From positions 10,680,001-10,744,000 of the forward strand of contig NC_069131.1 in the NCBI RefSeq assembly GCF_026914265.1: 64,000 nucleotides of DNA, in the 5' to 3' direction. The stretch comes from Mya arenaria (Eukaryota; Mollusca; Bivalvia; Myida; Myidae). Shown piece by piece: positions 61,218-64,000 of the stretch. The notes under the pieces are model-generated. The model searched no databases, was not told where the DNA came from, and saw only the letters and a list, made by a program, of their open reading frames with translations. The position numbers and the translations under genes were made by a program. The stretch's first letter is position 1. Each line of letters starts with the position of its first letter.

Positions 61218-64000
61218 TCAGCTAATAAATTCTCTTAACAATGAGAATTTCTCCTTGAAATGAGGGTTCATGTCTTTTAAGGCACTTCTAGTGAACTGAG
61301 AAATGCCTTCCGACAAAATGCGCATTTCAGTGATAATGTCCATGATCTTGTAGAGCAGGTTTCCCGTGCCTCCGTGGCGAACATTCAACATGTGTTGTAA
61401 ACACACAAACAGCTTCTCCTGAATGCTCTCCACTTTGGCTCTATCATTCAACTCACACTGATCTGAAATGAAATGGTACACATCATTACATTTATGCACA
61501 CATTTATGCACACAACATTATAGGGCGCTAGCAAAGAAAGGACGCAGACAAAAACGTGAAAAAAATGGGTAAAAACCCTTAATATTAAAGAAAAGACGCA
61601 GCGGAAAAATATCAAAATCAGAGCGTCACAGTATACTACGGAATTATATACACACCACAAAACTGCAGGCAATGATTATCGCAAAAAAACATTCGATGGT
61701 ATTCCACTTCGTGTAATACTTAGTGAAGAACAGTCGTGTTCAAAACCACTGACGTCACGTCATATATCATCTCGTGGATTTTTTTAAAGATTGATTTCAC
61801 TCACCTAATACCTGTCTTGAGATCTGAATCGGCAACCAATCAAAACAAGTCGAATACGACCTGCCAGATCAAAATGCAGTACTAATCCAGATATTTCAGA
61901 AATAAAACACCCTATTTTCATTTATTTTTGATTTTTATCTTGGAATATTTCTTTTCAAACTAACCTTACATTTAATACTGCATAAAATGCAAGCAATGTA
62001 TTACATACAAGATGTCCACATATGTATATGACTGTCACTGTACATGGTATGACAAAATGTTGCAAAAAATCATTGATAAATAAATAAAAATAACGAGAAT
62101 ATTTGTTTATTTCAGTGTAAGATCGTATCTTATTTCACGAGTGTCATAGAAAAAACATATTTTCCAAGTTTTAAAGAATTTTAATTTATTTTCTTAATTA
62201 CCCGCTTTTTTGAAAACGGTGTTAATTAAGCAGCTACCCGTTGGGCGCCCCTCACGCAAAATTATAGCTGTCAACTTTTCTATTTCCGGTTTGTTGAGAA
62301 AAAAGTTCTCTGATATTCATTCTTATAGTTTATTATTCGCTCGTTTTTTAGCGCAAAGCTTATATGAACGGTAATCAATGACGTTTCATAAGTTCACATA
62401 TGTTCCAAAAAATAACAAAAACACTTTTATTTTAAACGGGGCATGGATAAATAACACAAATTAATATGCCGCCATTTAATGAATAAAAATGTGGAAGGTC
62501 AAATGTGTTAGGAAAACAGATGCGGATAATAATTGGATTAATTTTTTTCTTAGTTTTTAGACTGTGTTTCATGGTACATGAATATTCAGTCATCTTACTG
62601 TCAGAGACCAGTCTGTTTCGCTTACAGGTTTGTTTTCCATGTGAAGAGTGAATGCCACGATAACTTTTGAGCGTTGGTAGGTCAAAAATATATCAGTTTA
62701 TCTGTTAATTGTTATGTAAATTTTTCGGAAAGCTGGTATTACGTATTACAAAGACAAACAGTACAACATACATTTGAACGATGATATAAAAATCTATTTA
62801 TGTTCTAACTGTTGTTTTCGCCTGTAATTTGTTTGGAAAGCAAATGTTCGAACATTCAGCTTCAAAATCAAGAAAAAAAATGAAATATGGGATAACCGGT
62901 AATAAAACGGTAAGTTGTTAACTTCCAAATATATATTTATTTAAACTTATAAAACATTTCTTTAAATTTTAAACATGTTTTTGCCTACATTTTCTGGTTC
63001 AACGTCAAGTGTTCTGTTTTGAACAAGGAAAAGTAACTTCAAAGGATTTAAAAAGTAGTTCTGAAAGATGATATTTTCACTCCTTATTTTGCAGTGAAAG
63101 TATCAAATTGATATTTTCACTGTTGTTATTTCACTGATAAAACCCCATATTTTATCGTAAAGCATAAAATAAATTTGTATACATTTGTTTGATTCTGTGA
63201 ATATTTATTGTGTATTTTATTATTGTTCAATGCGACCAAATATTCATTCAATAATTTAATTAAATGATGTTGCATTCATGAAATAATGTCATTATAATGC
63301 ATTTTTGATATATAAATAGTGTTATAACTATCAAAAAATTGTGACGTTACGTCAGTAATAAATAGCACTGAAAATGAATGCGCTAATTAGCGACTTTTTT
63401 AATTTTGCACTGTAAATTTGCGAAATATTTGGAAAATTTGTAAGTATTTACGCTATAAATAGAATCTTTATTGGTTCTATAACCATAGCTCGATAGTAGT
63501 AAAAGAGTCTGTGTGTCTGTCTGTATCTATTGTGTCTCAGCTGTTATTGCCTCAATTTTTATTCAAATATTGAGAAAACTTTATAGAACTGATGAGCAGA
63601 TATTGTTGCATTTAGCAATGGTTAAATTCACGCTTAAAATCAATTGGCCATCAATTCAACATTGCCATATTGGGGTCATTTGTCATTTTCCCATGACAGC
63701 TCTTGTTTAATTACTTTTAAACTTCATGTAAAAGAATACTTTATCCTACTACTAGAAACTTTAGTTTTTTATATACCTGGGCACATTGTTACGATGGCCC
63801 TTAGAACAGCCTCCTCCTGTAGTGAGAGTCCCAATGCATTCAGCCGAACAGCCATCTTAATTCTAAGCTTGAGCATATCTTTGGGAAGAAACCCCTCGAG
63901 CTCGCTCAGGTGAAATGTCCGACCCCATGGTGTCACCAGTACTTCAGTAGACTGGTTAAAATTGACTAATGTTTTCTTGTAGGCTCTAATAAGGGTGCTT
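61218..64000 (-). CDS. Second nuclear receptor, last two ligand-binding-domain exons (partial, runs off the window)
   Basis: The terminal exon 61218-61462 (245 nt, the same length as copy 1) ends LLREFIS and a stop. The preceding exon starts beyond the right edge and ends at 63777. By comparison with copy 1 (237 nt) about 13 nt lie outside the window. Both are open and the splice sites are intact (acceptor TTTCAG before 61462, donor GTATAT after 63777), so the copy looks functional. In the terminal exon about 13 of 81 residues differ from copy 1. Most of these fall in one 15-residue stretch (TERDAQFTRGVFNDM versus SEGISQFTRSALKDM). The helix 10 block with KVESIQEKLFVCLQHMLN is identical. The rest of the gene should lie to the right. 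Confidence 0.85.
62107..63178. mobile_element. 1.07-kb insertion in copy 2 intron with probable ATTTGT target duplication
   Basis: Copy 1 reads GAATATTTGTATAGATTTG. In copy 2, GAATATTTGT is followed by TTATTTCAGTGTAAGATC..., and 1.07 kb later the match resumes after AAATTTGTAT. ATTTGT occurs at both junctions (62101-62106 and 63173-63178), consistent with a short target-site duplication. The inner ends carry the TTTCAGTGTAAGATC and TTTCACTGATAAAA blocks also seen at 9300-9740. No transposase is recognisable. Confidence 0.65.

Larger units (their letters stand above)
59030..64000 (-). repeat. Second copy of the receptor 3' segment (segmental tandem duplication)
   Basis: Exons, the intron and the 3' flank from 28054 to beyond 30707 are matched in order by 59030 to the window edge. 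Matching non-coding blocks include AATTTGGCAATAAGACAAAC (28096/59065) and the intron segment TTCATTGCGACCAAATGTTC/TTCAATGCGACCAAATATTC. Copy 2 carries two extra insertions (59224-60535 and 62107-63178). Both copies have the same orientation. Confidence 0.85.

Overview
This window looks like nuclear DNA of a bivalve mollusc. The grounds are AT-rich, intron-rich genes with canonical GT-AG splice sites, an invertebrate-type UNC45 gene, a nuclear receptor of the kind expanded in molluscs, and dense interspersed repeats of styles I associate with bivalve genomes (the element that opens with a GCCCCCGAAGGTGGGCAT hairpin, tRNA-headed SINEs, and MITEs ending in TTAAAGCTGCACTCTCACAG). The species cannot be fixed from the sequence alone. 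No prokaryotic operons, CRISPR arrays or rRNA genes are visible.

Layout. 1-875 holds inverted-repeat elements. 875-3299 is an internally deleted, frameshifted hAT DNA transposon with 55-bp terminal repeats. 4696-23936 (+) is a complete UNC45 myosin co-chaperone gene: I could join 22 coding exons in frame into 938 residues. Its introns carry MITEs, a 30-bp minisatellite and a large dispersed repeat with about eight internal ~180-bp units. 25.5-28.05 kb is repeat-rich intergenic DNA including a 41-bp minisatellite. 29080-49471 (-) is a complete nuclear receptor gene with ten coding exons and 808 residues, convergent with UNC45. Its DNA-binding domain is split by an intron that contains a ~6.4-kb, ~77-bp-unit minisatellite (about 41.8-48.3 kb).

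49.5-59 kb is gene-poor upstream DNA. It holds a tRNA-like SINE (51.4 kb), a decayed copy of a multicopy protein family of unknown function (52.7-55.0 kb), a small inverse-orientation array of the same 77-bp minisatellite (56.96-57.32 kb) beside a LINE reverse-transcriptase remnant, and a second SINE (58.7 kb). From about 59.03 kb to the right edge lies a second, diverged copy of the 3' end of the nuclear receptor gene. The last two ligand-binding-domain exons are intact, and the gene continues off the window. Two insertions in copy 2 can be dated against the empty sites in copy 1.

UNC45 acts in the cytosol on myosin folding together with Hsp90. The two receptors are a tandem transcription-factor pair. 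Nothing in the sequence links the two gene functions. The most unusual items are the giant hairpin/G-tract minisatellite inside the zinc-finger-splitting intron, the non-canonical P-box and second zinc finger of the receptor, and a set of repeats that end in a small hairpin followed by GAGCTAA.
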